A stretch of DNA of 64,000 nucleotides from Perognathus longimembris pacificus (Eukaryota > Chordata > Mammalia > Rodentia > Heteromyidae). Of this stretch, positions 23,957-35,740 are shown in pieces; positions within the stretch are counted from its first letter, which is position 1, and each line of letters opens with the position of its first letter. The translations under genes were made by a program, and so were the position numbers. Location of the stretch: assembly GCF_023159225.1 (NCBI RefSeq), contig NC_063168.1:60119398-60183397 (forward strand), written 5' to 3'. The notes beneath the pieces were generated by a model. That model was not told the DNA's origin. It worked only from the letters and a program-made list of their open reading frames with translations, and made no database searches.

Positions 23957-24383
23957 CAACTCTATATTTCTCCACGGTATGATTATGTAAATAAAAATCC
24001 AAAGGAATGTACTAAAGGTAAATACAGTATACAAAAATTAAGTGTATTTTTACTAACAATGAACAGCTGGAAAAAAATTAAAAAATATAAAAATCTCTAT
24101 TCATACCAGATGAAAAATGTACTTAGGAATAAATTTGACAAAAGCTGTGTAAAACTTTGAAACTAAAAAAATTGCTGTGGGAAATTAAAAATAGTCAAAT
24201 GGAAATATAAGCCATGTTCATGAATTATAAAACCTAATGAGAGTTCTTCCCAAACTGAGGTATCAATTCAGCACAATCCTAATCATGCGTTCTTTTGTGA
24301 AGAAACTGACAAGCTTATCCTAAAATGTATATTGAAAGGCAAAGGATCGAAACGGTCTAAATAATTCTGAAAATAGAAATAAT

Positions 24384-24505
24384 AAAGTTGCTGGGCATGG
24401 TTGTATGTATATAATCCCAACATTCAAGAGGCTAAGGCAGGAGGATTGGCGAGTTCAAGGCTAGTCTAAGATCCACAGCAAGACCTTGTCTCAAAAAGAA
24501 GAAAA
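24384..24505 (+). mobile_element. B1-like SINE monomer
   Basis: 'gttgctgggcatggttgtat', 'aggctaaggcaggaggattg' and 'agaccttgtctcaaaaagaa' give a 7SL/B1-like monomer with an A-rich end, inside old L1 sequence. Confidence 0.7.
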
Positions 24506-24712
24506 ATTTAAAAGAAAACAATTTAGAAGGGATTTGTGAACTGGATAAAGCAAGATCTTCTTAAGGAAGATGCAAAACACATGGCCATAAATTTAAAAAA
24601 TGATAAAACAATTTTCATCAAAATTATACAATTTTTGTTTGTATAAAGTCTCTATTTGCAGAACATATAAACTGACAAAGGACTTCTTTCCAAATATACA
24701 AGACTCAAATTT

Positions 24713-24777
24713 GGGGCTGAGGTTGTGGCTCAACTGTATAGTATTTATCTAACATGTGTGAGAGGCCTTAAGTTTGA

Positions 24778-24818
<41 letters not shown>
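24713..24818 (+). mobile_element. ID-like SINE with (CA)n tail
   Basis: 'ttggggctgaggttgtggct', 'agtatttatctaacatgtgt' and 'ggccttaagtttgactacac' are followed by about 19 CA units and a CAAAA tail. Confidence 0.7.
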
Positions 24819-24819
<1 letters not shown>

Positions 24820-26689
24820 AAAAGCAAAACAAAACAAAACACAAAAATCCTCTAACGCAATAATAAGATAACTGCCCAATTGAAAAGATTTGAACAGACA
24901 CTTCATAAATTTACTTACTTGAATGGTAAACATGTGAAAATATGTTCAACATCAATAGACGTTAAGTTAAAGGCCACAATGACACACTATGAAATACCCT
25001 ACAATAGCTAAAATTAAAAAGACTCAGAGTAGCTGTTGGAAGGGATGTAGAAGAACTGGAACTCTCATATACTATAAAGGGAAATGTAAAAAGTTAGTCT
25101 GTGGAAATAATATGGCAATGTATTACTCAGTTAAACATATACTTACAATATGACTCAGCATTCCCATTCTCATATCTAACCCAAGAAAAATAAAAACATA
25201 TGTCAAAACAAAGATTTGCTCTTGAATTATGTTCAAGGAAAATTATTCTTAATAGCCAGAGACTGGAAAGAAGTAAAATGTTCATTATCTAGTAAATGGA
25301 TAAACAATGAAATGGAAAAATAGAATACTACTCAGCAATAAACAAAAATAAGACATACACACACATATACACAATAATATGTACAGATCTCAAGAACATT
25401 AAGGAGAAGAAATACAATTACAAAACTTACATAACGTACAATTCTACTTTTATGAATTCTACAACAAAGTATACTGTAACAACAGGAAGTGGTCAGTGGC
25501 TACCTGGAACTGGATATCAGGTGAGGGATCAACTGCAAAAGCCCATGAGGAAACCTTTTAGGGTGATGGAAACATTCTTGTCTTGAACTTTACTACATGT
25601 GCATATAAGCATTGTATCCTCAGATGATGGGGATAATGCACCTTGTGGGCTTTGGAAAGTTGAATCTGTGAAGTTCGGACATCTTCAATGTGTACCCGGA
25701 TAAGTCATTAAAACTTAAGTCAGAGTATTATTTTCTATAGCATTTTCTTTATGATGAGAATTGGTAGGTTAGGCTAATACTGAGATATCAACAGTATACT
25801 ACTGAACACATATTGTTGTAAAAGTGCTTGCCTTAGGATCTGAAAACTGAGTCATTCACACATAGGAAAAAATATTTATCTGGGCTTAAGAAACCTAGTT
25901 TCTATCCTTATTCTTGCTCTTATATCATGAAGCTCAGGTCAGGGTAGCATGATGGCTCAACTCTTACTTCTGAAGGAGAGGGCTTTCAGAAATTCTCTAC
26001 TGCCACAATTTGTACCATGACTCTGTCATTTTCTTACCTTGCCATAAGTGTTGTACATAATCTCAAAATTATATTTATATTCATCACTACTTTTAATTAT
26101 AATTATTTGATTTGCTACTAGTTACTATTATTTTATGAGTTAATAAATAATTCTTATATCTCTACCTTAAAAATTTTAATTTAATTAATTTTTATTGGCA
26201 TTCAGCCATTTGGGGAGGGCATTTCATTGTGAAAGCTCTGATAACAGTACTTCAATATAATTGTTTTCCTTTTCTTAGTATGAGATATCTTATTTCTTTC
26301 ATTTTAAAATGCTGTTCTAAAGAATGGCTTCACAGGTTTCACCAAAGTTGTCTTTGGCATAAAAATATGTTAAAAACTTCTGACATATGTGCCCTCTAAC
26401 TGCTAAGAATGCCATTAAAAGCTGGCATACAGACTGGATGGCTCATATTCTAAATGAAATAACTAGAAGCACTTTAAAATTGTAACATCCTCTACAAATG
26501 TAAGATTTTAGCTTCTGTGGGTGAGCTTAATTTTTTTTAAAGTCTCAATCATATATTCTTAATTACATTATGGAAAAGAAAACTGTTTGTAATGTCCATT
26601 GTTTGGGACCACAGCTCTTCAATTCTACAACTCTTCTAAAGGAAGGCTTTCAAGATTCATGAACCCAGATTTGAATACACTGAGAGTAT

Positions 26690-26875
26690 GTGAGATGAGA
26701 CCTTTATCTCCAATAAACTATTCCTGTTTACCTCCCCCCCGCAAAAAAAAAATATATCAGTGATTCAAATGGTAAGGCACAAGTCTTGAGCAAAAAAGGT
26801 CAGGGACAGCAACTTTGGGCCCTGAGTTCAAGCCCCAGGACCAGCAAAATAAATGAAATAAATTGAAAAATAAAC
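26690..26875 (+). mobile_element. Partial B1-Geo SINE
   Basis: The end of a B1-like half ('acctttatctccaataaact') and then the Geo-like half: 'gtgattcaaatggtaaggca', 'agggacagcaactttgggcc', 'ctgagttcaagccccaggac'. Confidence 0.65.
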
Positions 26876-26982
26876 CCCAATAAAAATTGCAATGTGTGAT
26901 GGACATTCATTATGAATCTCACATGAAGATTCATTATAATTTTTTCTACTTCCTTTTCCTCTACTTTTTAAGAGTGGTTATG

Positions 26983-27055
26983 CTGTGGCTTAAACTTAGA
27001 GCCTGTGTTTACTAGACAAACACTCTAACACTTTTGTGCCATGGCTGCAGACCTC
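26983..27055 (-). mobile_element. ID-like SINE fragment
   Basis: 'gctgtggcttaaacttagag', 'gtttactagacaaacactct' and 'gccatggctgcagacc' form a decayed reverse ID-type monomer. Confidence 0.45.
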
Positions 27056-27631
27056 AACTTTTGAAATTTCTCTAATAAAATGTTCCTCTCCCTCTCCCTT
27101 TCCCTCTTTCTCTTCCTTTTCTTTAAGAATCATAGCATTCAGTATAGATCCAGCCCGCAGAAGTGTTTGGATTGTATGTTGTTAGTAAAATAACAGTAAA
27201 GCATGTAAAGGAGTGAAGTTTGCCATATCCCCCCCGCCCCGCCCCATCTTTCTCATCTCAGAACAGGCTCCCCATACCTGCATTACTCCTGAGTTTGGGG
27301 AATCAAGTAATCTTGCAGGTTTTCATGGAATTTTATCAAACCACGATCACTAACCACAGTCATTACTACTAACTAGGTTAAACCAAGATTTTTATAATTA
27401 TCAGTAGCAAGTTAATTTTCTAGTTAATCTAATTAGTTTTGTTCTTTCCATGGCCACAGAGTGAATCCCTACATCTGGCTAGTATATTTGTGTTGCTGGG
27501 CAGGGAATTTGAATCAGATAAACTGCCACCACCACTAGGGAACAACTCCAGCTCCATGCTTCTCTGCCTTCAGCTAGTTCTACCATTTTTGGTGAGATGT
27601 CCATTTTTCCTTCTTAGAAATGATAACAGTG

Positions 27632-27840
27632 GGGGCTGGGGATATAGCCTAGTGGCAAGAGTGCCTGCCTCGGATACACGAGGCCCTAGGTTCGATTCCC
27701 CAGCACCACATATACAGAAAACGGCCAGAAGTGGCACTGTGGCTCAAGTGGCAGAGTGCTAGCCTTGAGCGGGAAGAAGCCAGGGACAGTGCTCAGGCCC
27801 TGAGTCCAAGGCCCAGGACTGGCCAAAAAAAAAAAAAAAA
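27632..27840 (+). mobile_element. IDL-Geo SINE, young subfamily
   Basis: A complete dimer with GAGCGGGAAGAAG. A 14-bp target duplication aaatgataacagtg lies at 27618-27631 and 27841-27854. It differs from its sister copies at only a few bases. Confidence 0.96.
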
Positions 27841-27999
27841 AAATGATAACAGTGAGCATATCTTTCTGATTTGTGCATGATTGGACATTGACCTTCTGCT
27901 CTAGTTCTTGGGGCTTCCAGTTTCTCTTCTGAGAGTGTTTGAAAGTTGTCACCCACCTTGTATCGTGATACTGCCAAACAATTATTTGAAGCTTAGCAC

Positions 28000-28185
28000 A
28001 GGGGGTCTGGAATCAGTTTCTAGATTCAAGTCCTGGCTATCACTTTGCTATGCTATAGTTTTGACTTTTGTTTCACAGCACTAATATTAGTATTGCCTTC
28101 ACAAAGATGTTGACAGGATTAAGTCATATATGCAAAGTATTGGGAACAGTGGCTGGGGCATGGTGTACATGATGACCTGTTAACT
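28000..28185 (+). mobile_element. MIR SINE fossil
   Basis: 'ttctagattcaagtcctggc', 'gatgttgacaggattaagtc' and 'gtattgggaacagtggctgg' follow MIR order. Confidence 0.6.
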
Positions 28186-28217
28186 ATGGTCCTGTGATTT
28201 TCAACAGGAACATTTTT

Positions 28218-28388
28218 TTTCTTGAACTGGAAGACTTCTTTTTTTTAAATTAAAATTTATTGACAAGGTGTTGTGCAAAGGGGGTACAGTTACATAATTA
28301 GGTTTTGAGTACATTTCTTGTCATGTCTGTTATACCCTCATTTTTCTTTCCCTTCCCTAGTTCAGGTAGGCACATATACGATATCCAG
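28218..28388 (-). mobile_element. 5'-truncated L1 3' UTR insertion
   Basis: The reverse complement reads 'acaagaaatgtactcaaaac...ccccctttgcacaacacctt...gtcaataaa'. It is closely related to the L1 3' end at 58150-58225. A 16-bp target duplication caacaggaacattttt lies at 28202-28217 and 28389-28404. The piece is only about 170 bases, a typical 5'-truncated L1. Confidence 0.8.
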
Positions 28389-28467
28389 CAACAGGAACAT
28401 TTTTGTACCAAGTGGTGCCTATGTATCCTCAGTGTTACTACTTTAGTATTGGTTATAAGAAGAGTTT

Positions 28468-28735
28468 TTAGCCTGGCACTAGTAGTTCACACCTGTAATC
28501 CTAGCTACTCAGGAGGCTGAGACCTGAGAATTGTAGTTCGAAGTCAGCCCAAGCAGGAAAATCTGTGAGAGTCCTATCTTCAATTAACTATACCAAAAAA
28601 ACCCAAACAAACAACAACAACAACAAAAAACCCAGAAGTGGAGCTGTGGTAGAGTGCCAGACTTAAATAAAAAAGCTAAAGGCAGCACCAGGCCCTGAAT
28701 TCAAGCTCCAGGACTGGCACAAAATTTAAAAAATA
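28468..28735 (+). mobile_element. B1-Geo dimeric SINE
   Basis: 'cctggcactagtagttcaca', 'ctactcaggaggctgagacc' are followed by an AAC-rich linker and the Geo-like 'agaagtggagctgtggtaga', 'aggccctgaattcaagctcc'. Confidence 0.8.
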
Positions 28736-29460
28736 AGATAAAATTATAGGTTACTCTCTGTTAGCAATTTCCTTTACTTCATTGTGTGAGACGACTTTCT
28801 GGTTATAATTTGTAAAGGTAACCTCAGCTGCATACATTTTTAAGTCAAAAATCACTGAAAGTTTACATGGCCTTTCTTTGATCAGAAAAACTCACTTTTC
28901 ACAATCACTTTAATTCAATAATTACAATGGAAAAGAATCATATAACCTGTAAAAGATAAAGAGAAAACAAAATGATTGCCTGCTGTATATCTAATTTGTA
29001 ACTTCTTCCTTACAGGGGACCCTTTCAGATCTTTAAAAAGGCCCTCTGTACAATACCTTAATAATAATAAAATTGTATTTAAAAATAATAAAAAAGATGT
29101 TTAAAAAGGCATTGTATAAATCCAAGGTATCACAATAGGAGTATTTCCAAAGAAGATGAATGAAATAAATATTCAACTTAGTGCAGAACTTATGTATTTT
29201 CTAGATGAATTCTAAAGATGAAATGCAGTTTCAATCTGAATCAAAAGAGTGAGAGTAGCTTGTCTAGGGACCTGAGCTCTGAGTCATGAAGTGTGCTTGT
29301 GTGTAGAATGAAAAATGAGAGCACTTAGCCTAGCAGGGCTAATCACCCTCAAGAAGTCTCCTGATGAAAACAAACCAGAATGTTTCAGGTGTACAAAGGA
29401 CTCAGTAGCTCTCATAGGTAAAGTGAAAAGACAGTAGAAAAATTAATTTTTCCCCCATAT

Positions 29461-29724
29461 TGTGTGTGTGTGCTGATACTGGGACTTAAACTCAGGGCCT
29501 TACACTATTCCTCCCTTCCCCTCCCCTCTCTGTCATGGGGGTTCGCCTGTTTTGGTCAAGGCTAACAACCACTCGGAGCCACAGCTCCACTTCCAGTTTT
29601 CTGGTGGGGTTAACTGGAGATTCTAAGAGTTGCATAGGCTTTCCTGCCTGGGTTGGCTTTGAACCACGATCCACAGAGCCCAGCCTCCTGAGTGGCTACA
29701 ACCATGAGCCACCAGTGCCTGGCA
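29461..29724 (-). mobile_element. B1-Geo dimeric SINE
   Basis: Reverse-oriented: TG-rich tail, 'gggacttaaactcagggcct', 'ccacagctccacttccagtt', 'ggttggctttgaaccacgat' and 'catgagccaccagtgcctgg'. The Geo half carries an insertion of CT-rich sequence at about 29510-29530. Confidence 0.8.
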
Positions 29725-32211
29725 GATCACTGTTTCTATGGAGGGGTATCGAAGTCTCACCTCTTGGCTCATGGACAGAGTGTCTGCTGTGGTGGCTTTG
29801 CCTCTGTGGCGAGGTAACAGTGCAAAAATCAACGTAAATCATTTCCTGTTTAACACAAGGAAGCAGGCTGCTTGATACAATCAGAACTTAAGTATCTGGA
29901 GCCACTAACCCAAGCCTTTCAAAAGGTGATCTGATTTCTAACTTATTGGTCTTAATTAAAGAAATAATTTTTTTTTGGGGGGGTGAGAAAATGGATTTCT
30001 CCTACTTGATTGATTATACTTAAAAATATGGGAGAAATAGCAGGCTGGTACTAAATCTGTGGAAATAATTATTTCAATTATTTAAATGCTATTTTTTTCT
30101 CACTTGAAAAAATAAGTCAAAAATTTGTTAGAAAACGAGCCATCTGAAAAATAAAAACAGTTGTTTTTTGGTACTTACTGTACATTTTAGTCTAATAAAT
30201 GAATGAACAGGTACAGAAATAAAGATACAGAAAGAATATTAAGAAATTCATGTCAGCATCAGTCATTAAAAAAAAAAGAGAAAGTCACTATTTGTTAGAC
30301 TCAGCAAACCTGCCACCCCTCCACACCCCCATGACAATGGGGAAATGGAGTGCCATCGCAGCCCAAGCTGGCAAAGGAGCCCTGGAAACAGCAGAGCCAC
30401 ACACAAAAAGAATTGCTTTTCTTTAAAAATTTGACTGTGTCTAGCAATGGTAGACAGGTATAATGCGTTAAACACAGTATTTCATATACTGATACAACAT
30501 GTATGGCAGTAGCAAAAACAAAGGGGAGGAATAGTATAGTTGTTGTCTTTTATCTGAATTAAGTCACAATTAATGAGAAGTAGATGGGGGTCAAGTTAAA
30601 GATGCCTAGTATAGTCTCACAAAGTAATCAAAAAATGAAGCAACCACCCCAGGAAACCAACAGTTAACTCTCCCACTTCTCACTGTGCCCAGCCCACCCA
30701 GCCCGCCCCCCACTCTTGCACGCCTCCTTCCATCCACAGGAACACTGGGGCCCATGAGGAGAGGAGTGCATTGCTTCCCCAGGGCCTGCTCTTGTGTCTA
30801 TTACTTTGCCTTGCGACATGTGTTTCTTACCATTGAGCTTTCTAAAAGCTGCTGGCTTGAAGACATCTACTTTTAAAGGTAAGAGCAATTTGACAAATAT
30901 GGAATTTCTTTCTCTAGGGCTAATAGAAACTTCTTAGATCATAGCCACAAAACCTTCCAAAACTTTTCTGAATGGGAAAGTTTCTGATCCTGCTATCATG
31001 CCACTTCTTACTAACTGATGACAGATGGAGGATAGAAGGACAGAGTAAAGGGAAAGAGAAGTGCCATCGCCTCACTCGGCCAGCAGCTCCACTCCTGGAA
31101 TTGCCAGATCATAGGATGCCACAGAGTCTCTCTTATTCCACTGGGACCCCCAAACATGTACCAGGTCTTTCCCTGAGGTGGCCTCACTTCTGCACTCTCC
31201 CGTAGAAAGGAGTCAGAGCTGTCTGCCTCAGGAGGGGACCTCTTTCCTCTTAACACTTAAAAAGAGTTACCTACTAGCACCTACTCTGCCAACACTGTCT
31301 TGTTTGGCCTGAAAGAATGCTGAGGGAGGGGAAGCAGGAATGCTATCTACTTCATGTCCTGTTAGGTCTTCAACCTCCACAAAGTGGTGGAGCCACCCAC
31401 AGAAGACTGGCTCTATCTCCAGGCACTTCCTTCCTCCTCTTTCACATCTTGAGATCCCAGAATAATTCACTGCAATGTTCTTTGTCATGTCCCTGCCACC
31501 CTGTGTTCAACTCCCCATCTTTATAGAAAGAAAAAGGAACAAATGGTCCCTTGAGTGTTGTAGCCAAGCAAACAGATGCTTCCAAAGGAAGGTAAGTGTC
31601 AGATGCAGAACTCATGACTGAAGAAAACACATTATCTAAGCAAGCTCTGCTCTGATGGAGCAAGTCCTACATTTTAGAAAAGGAAGGAGCAAAAGGGTGG
31701 AAATAATGTGTTTAAGGACAAGCTGTGAGTGAATGATGGAACAGAAAATGGTATCTAAGTCCCTTGGTTCATAGGCATGTTCTTATCTGCCAAGAGTGTA
31801 GGCAGTGACATGAAGGGACAGGGGAGCAAACAGCCTGGGGAGGAAATGAACGACAGCCTAAGAAATGCTCTAAAGAAGCAAATTAAACCCCAAGATCCCT
31901 TTGTAGCTGTTCTAAAGGAGTGACTGTGATTCTGTGTTTCTGGAAGAAGGTAATTCAAAATCAAGTGAAAATATCACTGGGACTCAGTTTCACATGTCTG
32001 ACTTGGTAAAGCTAAGACTGGGGTGGAGAAGGAGGGGTAGGAAGTTGTGATTATACAATATCATACAGAATATTCTGTAGAAATTTAAAAGCAACAGTGA
32101 ACTATCCATACTGAATATACTTACAAGAGGGGTGGCAGGAGCTGGGATGTGGATGATCTTTTACTCCACAGCAACACTGCAAGTGATAATTTCCTTTTGC
32201 TAGCTGCCCTG

Positions 32212-32588
32212 GCTAGAATGTGGATGTGTCCTCCAAGGGCTGCTGTGCTGGGAGTTTGGGCCTCTGTGTGGCAATATTAAGAGGTGGTAGTAGAATCTTG
32301 AGGCGAGGCCTAGCGGAACATGGCTATGATACTAGAGGCACTGCTTTCGGGAGAGATTAATGTAATTTCCATAGGAATAGGCTTTTTATAAAGCCATGCC
32401 ACCCAATGCAATGGGACTCTTCTGCACATAACTTGTTTTGTTTGTCTGCTGTACTGTGACCCAGCCAAGGGGGTCTACACAGATAGCACCATGGCTCTGG
32501 TTTCTGAAACTCTAAAACTGTGCACTAAACTGTTCTTGTATAAAGTACATACCCTTGGTATGTTATAGCAACAGAAAACAGAATGGTC
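32212..32588 (+). mobile_element. MaLR-type LTR fossil
   Basis: 'gctagaatgtggatgtgtcc', 'caatattaagaggtggtagt', a stretch like 'gtgcccttataaa' at 'aggctttttataaagcc', and the end 'ttggtatgttatagcaacag' follow the order of MST/ORR1-like MaLR LTRs. No coding part is present. Confidence 0.55.
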
Positions 32589-32590
32589 TT

Positions 32591-32646
32591 CGTTTTCTGG
32601 TCAAGGAACCAAAAAAAAAAAAAAGAAAAAGAAAAAGAAAAAAGAA
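32591..32646 (+). mobile_element. Tiny A-tailed insertion between direct repeats
   Basis: About 20 bases ending 'ctggtcaaggaacc' plus an A-rich tail lie between two perfect 18-bp copies of agaaaacagaatggtctt at 32573-32590 and 32647-32664. This is the layout of an extremely 5'-truncated retroposon. The parent sequence is not recognisable. Confidence 0.6.
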
Positions 32647-32662
32647 AGAAAACAGAATGGTC

Positions 32663-32878
32663 TTTTTTTTTTTTTTTTTTTTTTTTTGTCAGTCCTGGGC
32701 CTTGGACTCAGGGCCTGAGCACTGTCCCTGGCTTCTTTTTGCTCAAGGCTAGCACTCTGCCACTTGAGCCACAGCACCACTTCTGGCCGTTTTCTATATA
32801 TGTGGTGCTGGGGAATTGAACCCTGGGCTTCATGTATACAAGGCAAGCACTCTTGCTACTAGGCCTTATTCCCAGCCC
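32663..32878 (-). mobile_element. IDL-Geo SINE, older subfamily
   Basis: A reverse-oriented complete dimer with poly-T start, 'agtcctgggccttggactca', 'gaattgaaccctgggcttca' and 'tcccagcccc'. The target copy cagaatggtc lies at 32653-32662 and 32879-32888, so it landed on the target already used by the preceding small insertion. Confidence 0.93.
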
Positions 32879-33904
32879 CAGAATGGTCATTTTTGAATTG
32901 CATACTGATAACATAGGTTAGAACTGAAGAATGCAAGAATGTAATTTTTTCTCCCCTTATATCTGATGTTATCTGAAAATCAAAAGAACCATTGCTAGGA
33001 GACAAACATAAGTTTCAGGAAAGACTTGAGATGTCATGCCACTTCAGGAGGAAGAAACTGGTTAAAGCTTTTAGCCAATTTATGGTGCATTATGATAGAG
33101 TTGCCCAAGCTACTTTGGGGGCATCTAGTCATTATCACCAACATTTCAGGCAGGATACAGACTCCTTTGGATAAGCTGGGTGAGTGCAATTGTGCCAGGT
33201 AAGTATACTTTTAGACATGAGCAATGCATCTGAATAAAATCAGGGTCTGGGTTGGGGTATCAGGATGGAATAGAATCTTGGGGACCAAAGTGTGGGATGG
33301 ATGGAAGTGGCAAAGAAGAAGTAAGATCCTACCATAGCACTGAGACTCAGAATGCAAAACTAAAGCAACAACACTTGAGGTAAGAACAGTAGAGGCCAGA
33401 AGCAAGAGTCTGGCTCAGGTTAGTAGAGGCTGAGATGAAAGTGAGCAAAGAACAGTTGGAAAGAGGCCTTGATCGCAGTGCTTCTTCCTCCAGTGGGTCC
33501 TGCTTGGCAGGCTGAGTGCCATATACTGATGTTTCTAGAAGCCTGGCTACCAGGTCTCCCCATGTGCATATGCAGAAACTAAAGCAGGGTGAGGTTTGAC
33601 ATAATGATTTGAACCAAGTAGTTGGAGGCACACCTAAGTTGAAAACCTTTTTCTCACCAACTCTATTCATCTGTGTACATTAATTAACACAAAGTGATAT
33701 GTGCTTCCATTTTCAGCTACAAGGATGGCCTCAATGTATGATAAGCTACTAAGCAAATTATGAAGCACTTCATGACAAGGTGTAGAATGCCCATCAACAT
33801 CAGCACTCCATGACCTCTATGTAGAGACTGTCAACATAAGGTCCTTTAGAGAATTTCTCCCTACGGACATTCCCTTAATATCTGTTGGTATAAAAGGATG
33901 CTTT

Positions 33905-34017
33905 TCCTGTTTCTTTTTGTAGGTCATGGGACTTGAACTCTGGACCTGGGTGCTATCTCTGAGCTCTTTAGCTCAAGGCTAGTGCTCTACCACTTGGGCC
34001 ACACTGCCACTTCCAAA
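33905..34017 (-). mobile_element. Geo-like SINE monomer
   Basis: 'gggacttgaactctggacct', 'aggctagtgctctaccactt' and 'ccacactgccacttcc' match the right half of the dimers in reverse. The left half is missing. Confidence 0.7.
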
Positions 34018-34039
34018 ATCATGCTGTTTTAAAAAGGGC

Positions 34040-34345
34040 TGAGTGTGGTGGCTTGAGCCTGTAATCTCAGCTACCCAAAAGATAGAGATGAGAGGAGAAG
34101 CTACCTCAAACAGCCTAGATAAGGAAGTTACCAAGAACTCATCACAGCAAACAAACCAGGCATTGTGTTTCAGGTCTGTAATCCCATCTATTGGGGAGGT
34201 AGGAGTAGGAAGATCATGGTTCGCTGGCCCCAGGTTCAAAGCACAAGAGAATATAAAAAAATCAATGGAAGCAACAAGGGCTAGTGGTAGAATACTGGCT
34301 TACCAAGTATGTGACCTTGAGTTCATACCAACTCAAAAAAAAAAA
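34040..34345 (+). mobile_element. Composite of two B1-like units and a tRNA-like end
   Basis: 'gctgagtgtggtggcttgag' and again 'gcattgtgtttcaggtctgt' are two B1-like starts. They are followed by 'gggctagtggtagaatactg', 'gaccttgagttcataccaac' and an A tail. Probably two overlapping insertions. Confidence 0.55.
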
Positions 34346-34959
34346 AAAAGAATTTGAAGCAAAGTCTGCTGGGGAAGATAAAATTCCCCCAAAGTTTGTC
34401 TCTTTACACTATCTGGTACTTTGGCTAAATAGGGCCAAAGCATTTCTTCCTGACATCACCATTAAGGTACCAGGGAAGTTCTACCTACCAAATGAAGCCA
34501 ACTGCAATCCACTGCTCCCCTCTCCCCATCTCAGGCAGGAATTCCTTGACTTTTGACTTGAAAGCAGTATGTGGTAAACTGTTGCTAAAGCATAAAGAAT
34601 ATGATTGACTTGCAACTTGAACTTGGCATCATATGTCACTGATTCTTATGCAGTAAGGAAATACAAGCTAAAGTGTTCATAAAAGGAATGCTGGACAATG
34701 TTTATTGACTTTATTGATTGATTAGTACAACACAACTACCATTTAAGTATGCCAATAATGTGTAAAACACCAAGGCCGGAGATTAGGGATTCATTGAAAT
34801 GTTACCTCACCTTTAAGTTATGCATTACATATTAACAAAGTTGTAGACCTTTCACTTCCCAAGAATGAAAACCAAATGATCAAAGCATGTATGTTTTGAG
34901 TTATCCTAAAGTTTTGAGATCTCATACTGGAAAGAGGCTTTGAAAAAAGAAATCCGTCT

Positions 34960-35185
34960 AGAGCAAGATTGCTCTGGCCTGGAGACATTGACACTGTGGA
35001 TTCAATAATTTTGTGCTAAGAGGGGTTGTCCTAGGGCACTGGGCCATTTTGTTGCATTGCCTTTACCCACTAGATGCCAATATTATGATTCCCTCTCCCT
35101 CACTGTGACAACCAGAAGTGTCACTTGACATTGCTAGATGTCCCCTGAGGGGCAAAACCATCCTGTGGTTAAGGATCACAGATTT
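34960..35185 (+). mobile_element. hAT-Charlie-like DNA transposon fossil
   Basis: 'gacattgacactgtggattc', 'tttacccactagatgccaat', 'gtgacaaccagaagtgtcac' and 'gatgtcccctgaggggcaaa' recur in a family of old non-autonomous hAT elements of placental mammals. I cannot name the exact subfamily from memory. Confidence 0.6.
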
Positions 35186-35325
35186 ATAGACACTTTGGTT
35201 TTCTGATCACACAATAAATATACACATGCTAGAACTAGGGCTCTGAACACTCACATACTGGTTACTGAATATCATTTGTAACAGTTTTAAATGCACGCTG
35301 ATGTTGACAGCAAAAGGATACTCAC

Positions 35326-35408
35326 TGTGTACAAGAAAACAAAAGTCTTTCCACATGAGCAGCAGAGTGAGTTTTGTAAAGCCTTCTGCGTCATATTCCA
35401 CGACACCT
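35326..35408 (-). CDS. BABAM2: BABAM2 internal exon C (residues ~284-312)
   Basis: This is the third consecutive BABAM2 exon, 83 nt. The minus-strand acceptor TATGTTTTTGTTAG precedes the base completing Thr284. Then come 27 codons running [20 protein letters not shown] and ending DFCFLVH, and a final A that starts the next split codon (Ile312 in human), before the donor GTGAGT. It encodes the hydrophobic core of the second UEV-like domain. This UEV fold lacks a catalytic cysteine in the family and acts in protein binding. The intron to exon B is 1,570 nt. The next canonical coding segment (human residues 312-383) is not recognisable anywhere below this exon in the window, so the following intron probably exceeds 35 kb. 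Confidence 0.96.
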
Positions 35409-35544
35409 CTAACAAAAACATATACAAACAGAATACCCTCATCAAAATAAGATCTAAAAGAGACATGATCAAGTTAGGATTCTATTCATGAGGTCAGGGC
35501 TACTGAATCTCAAATAGATTTCAGGTGGGTGAGGGTCAGGGAGA

Positions 35545-35740
35545 GTGTGAGGTTTGCAATGCAAGTATCTAGGTTTAAGTCACAGATTTGCCATTTGCTA
35601 TTATGACCTCTGGCAAATCATTTAATCTTTGAATGAAACGAGGAAATGGAGGCTTTCTCATCTGTCAAGCAAATACAATATTGGTAAACTTCCTCTCATG
35701 GCTGTGGGAAAACAAGGCAAACTATAAAATTCAAGCATTA
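35545..35740 (+). mobile_element. MIR SINE fossil
   Basis: 'taggtttaagtcacagattt', 'tatgacctctggcaaatcat' and 'ctttctcatctgtcaagcaa' are in MIR order, within the intron between exons B and C. Confidence 0.7.

Larger units (their letters stand above)
24000..25725 (+). mobile_element. Old L1 LINE, 3' part, with nested SINEs
   Basis: The text follows late L1 ORF2 and 3' sequence: 'gaggtatcaattcagcacaa', 'atatggcaatgtattactca', 'aatagccagagactggaaag' and 'aatactactcagcaataaac'. It then runs into a 3' UTR with 'gggtgatggaaacattcttg'. The ORF is destroyed by many stops. A B1-like SINE (24384-24505) and an ID-like SINE with a CA tail (24713-24818) are inserted. Confidence 0.75.
1..35325 (-). other. 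BABAM2: BABAM2 downstream intron (partial) and contents
   Basis: Sequence 3' of exon C on the gene strand, with no recognisable canonical BABAM2 exon. Its content is mostly transposable elements, listed individually. Stretches where I see no gene or clear repeat are about 610-2400, 3890-5540, 7170-7780, 8025-10480, 10690-11420, 12550-13750, 13950-15300, 16905-17230, 19760-20140, 20690-21360, 25730-26690, 28740-29455, 29730-32210 and 32890-33900. One exon-like ORF at 19.4-19.75 kb is listed separately. The assignment assumes that the canonical last exons lie outside the window. Confidence 0.7.
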
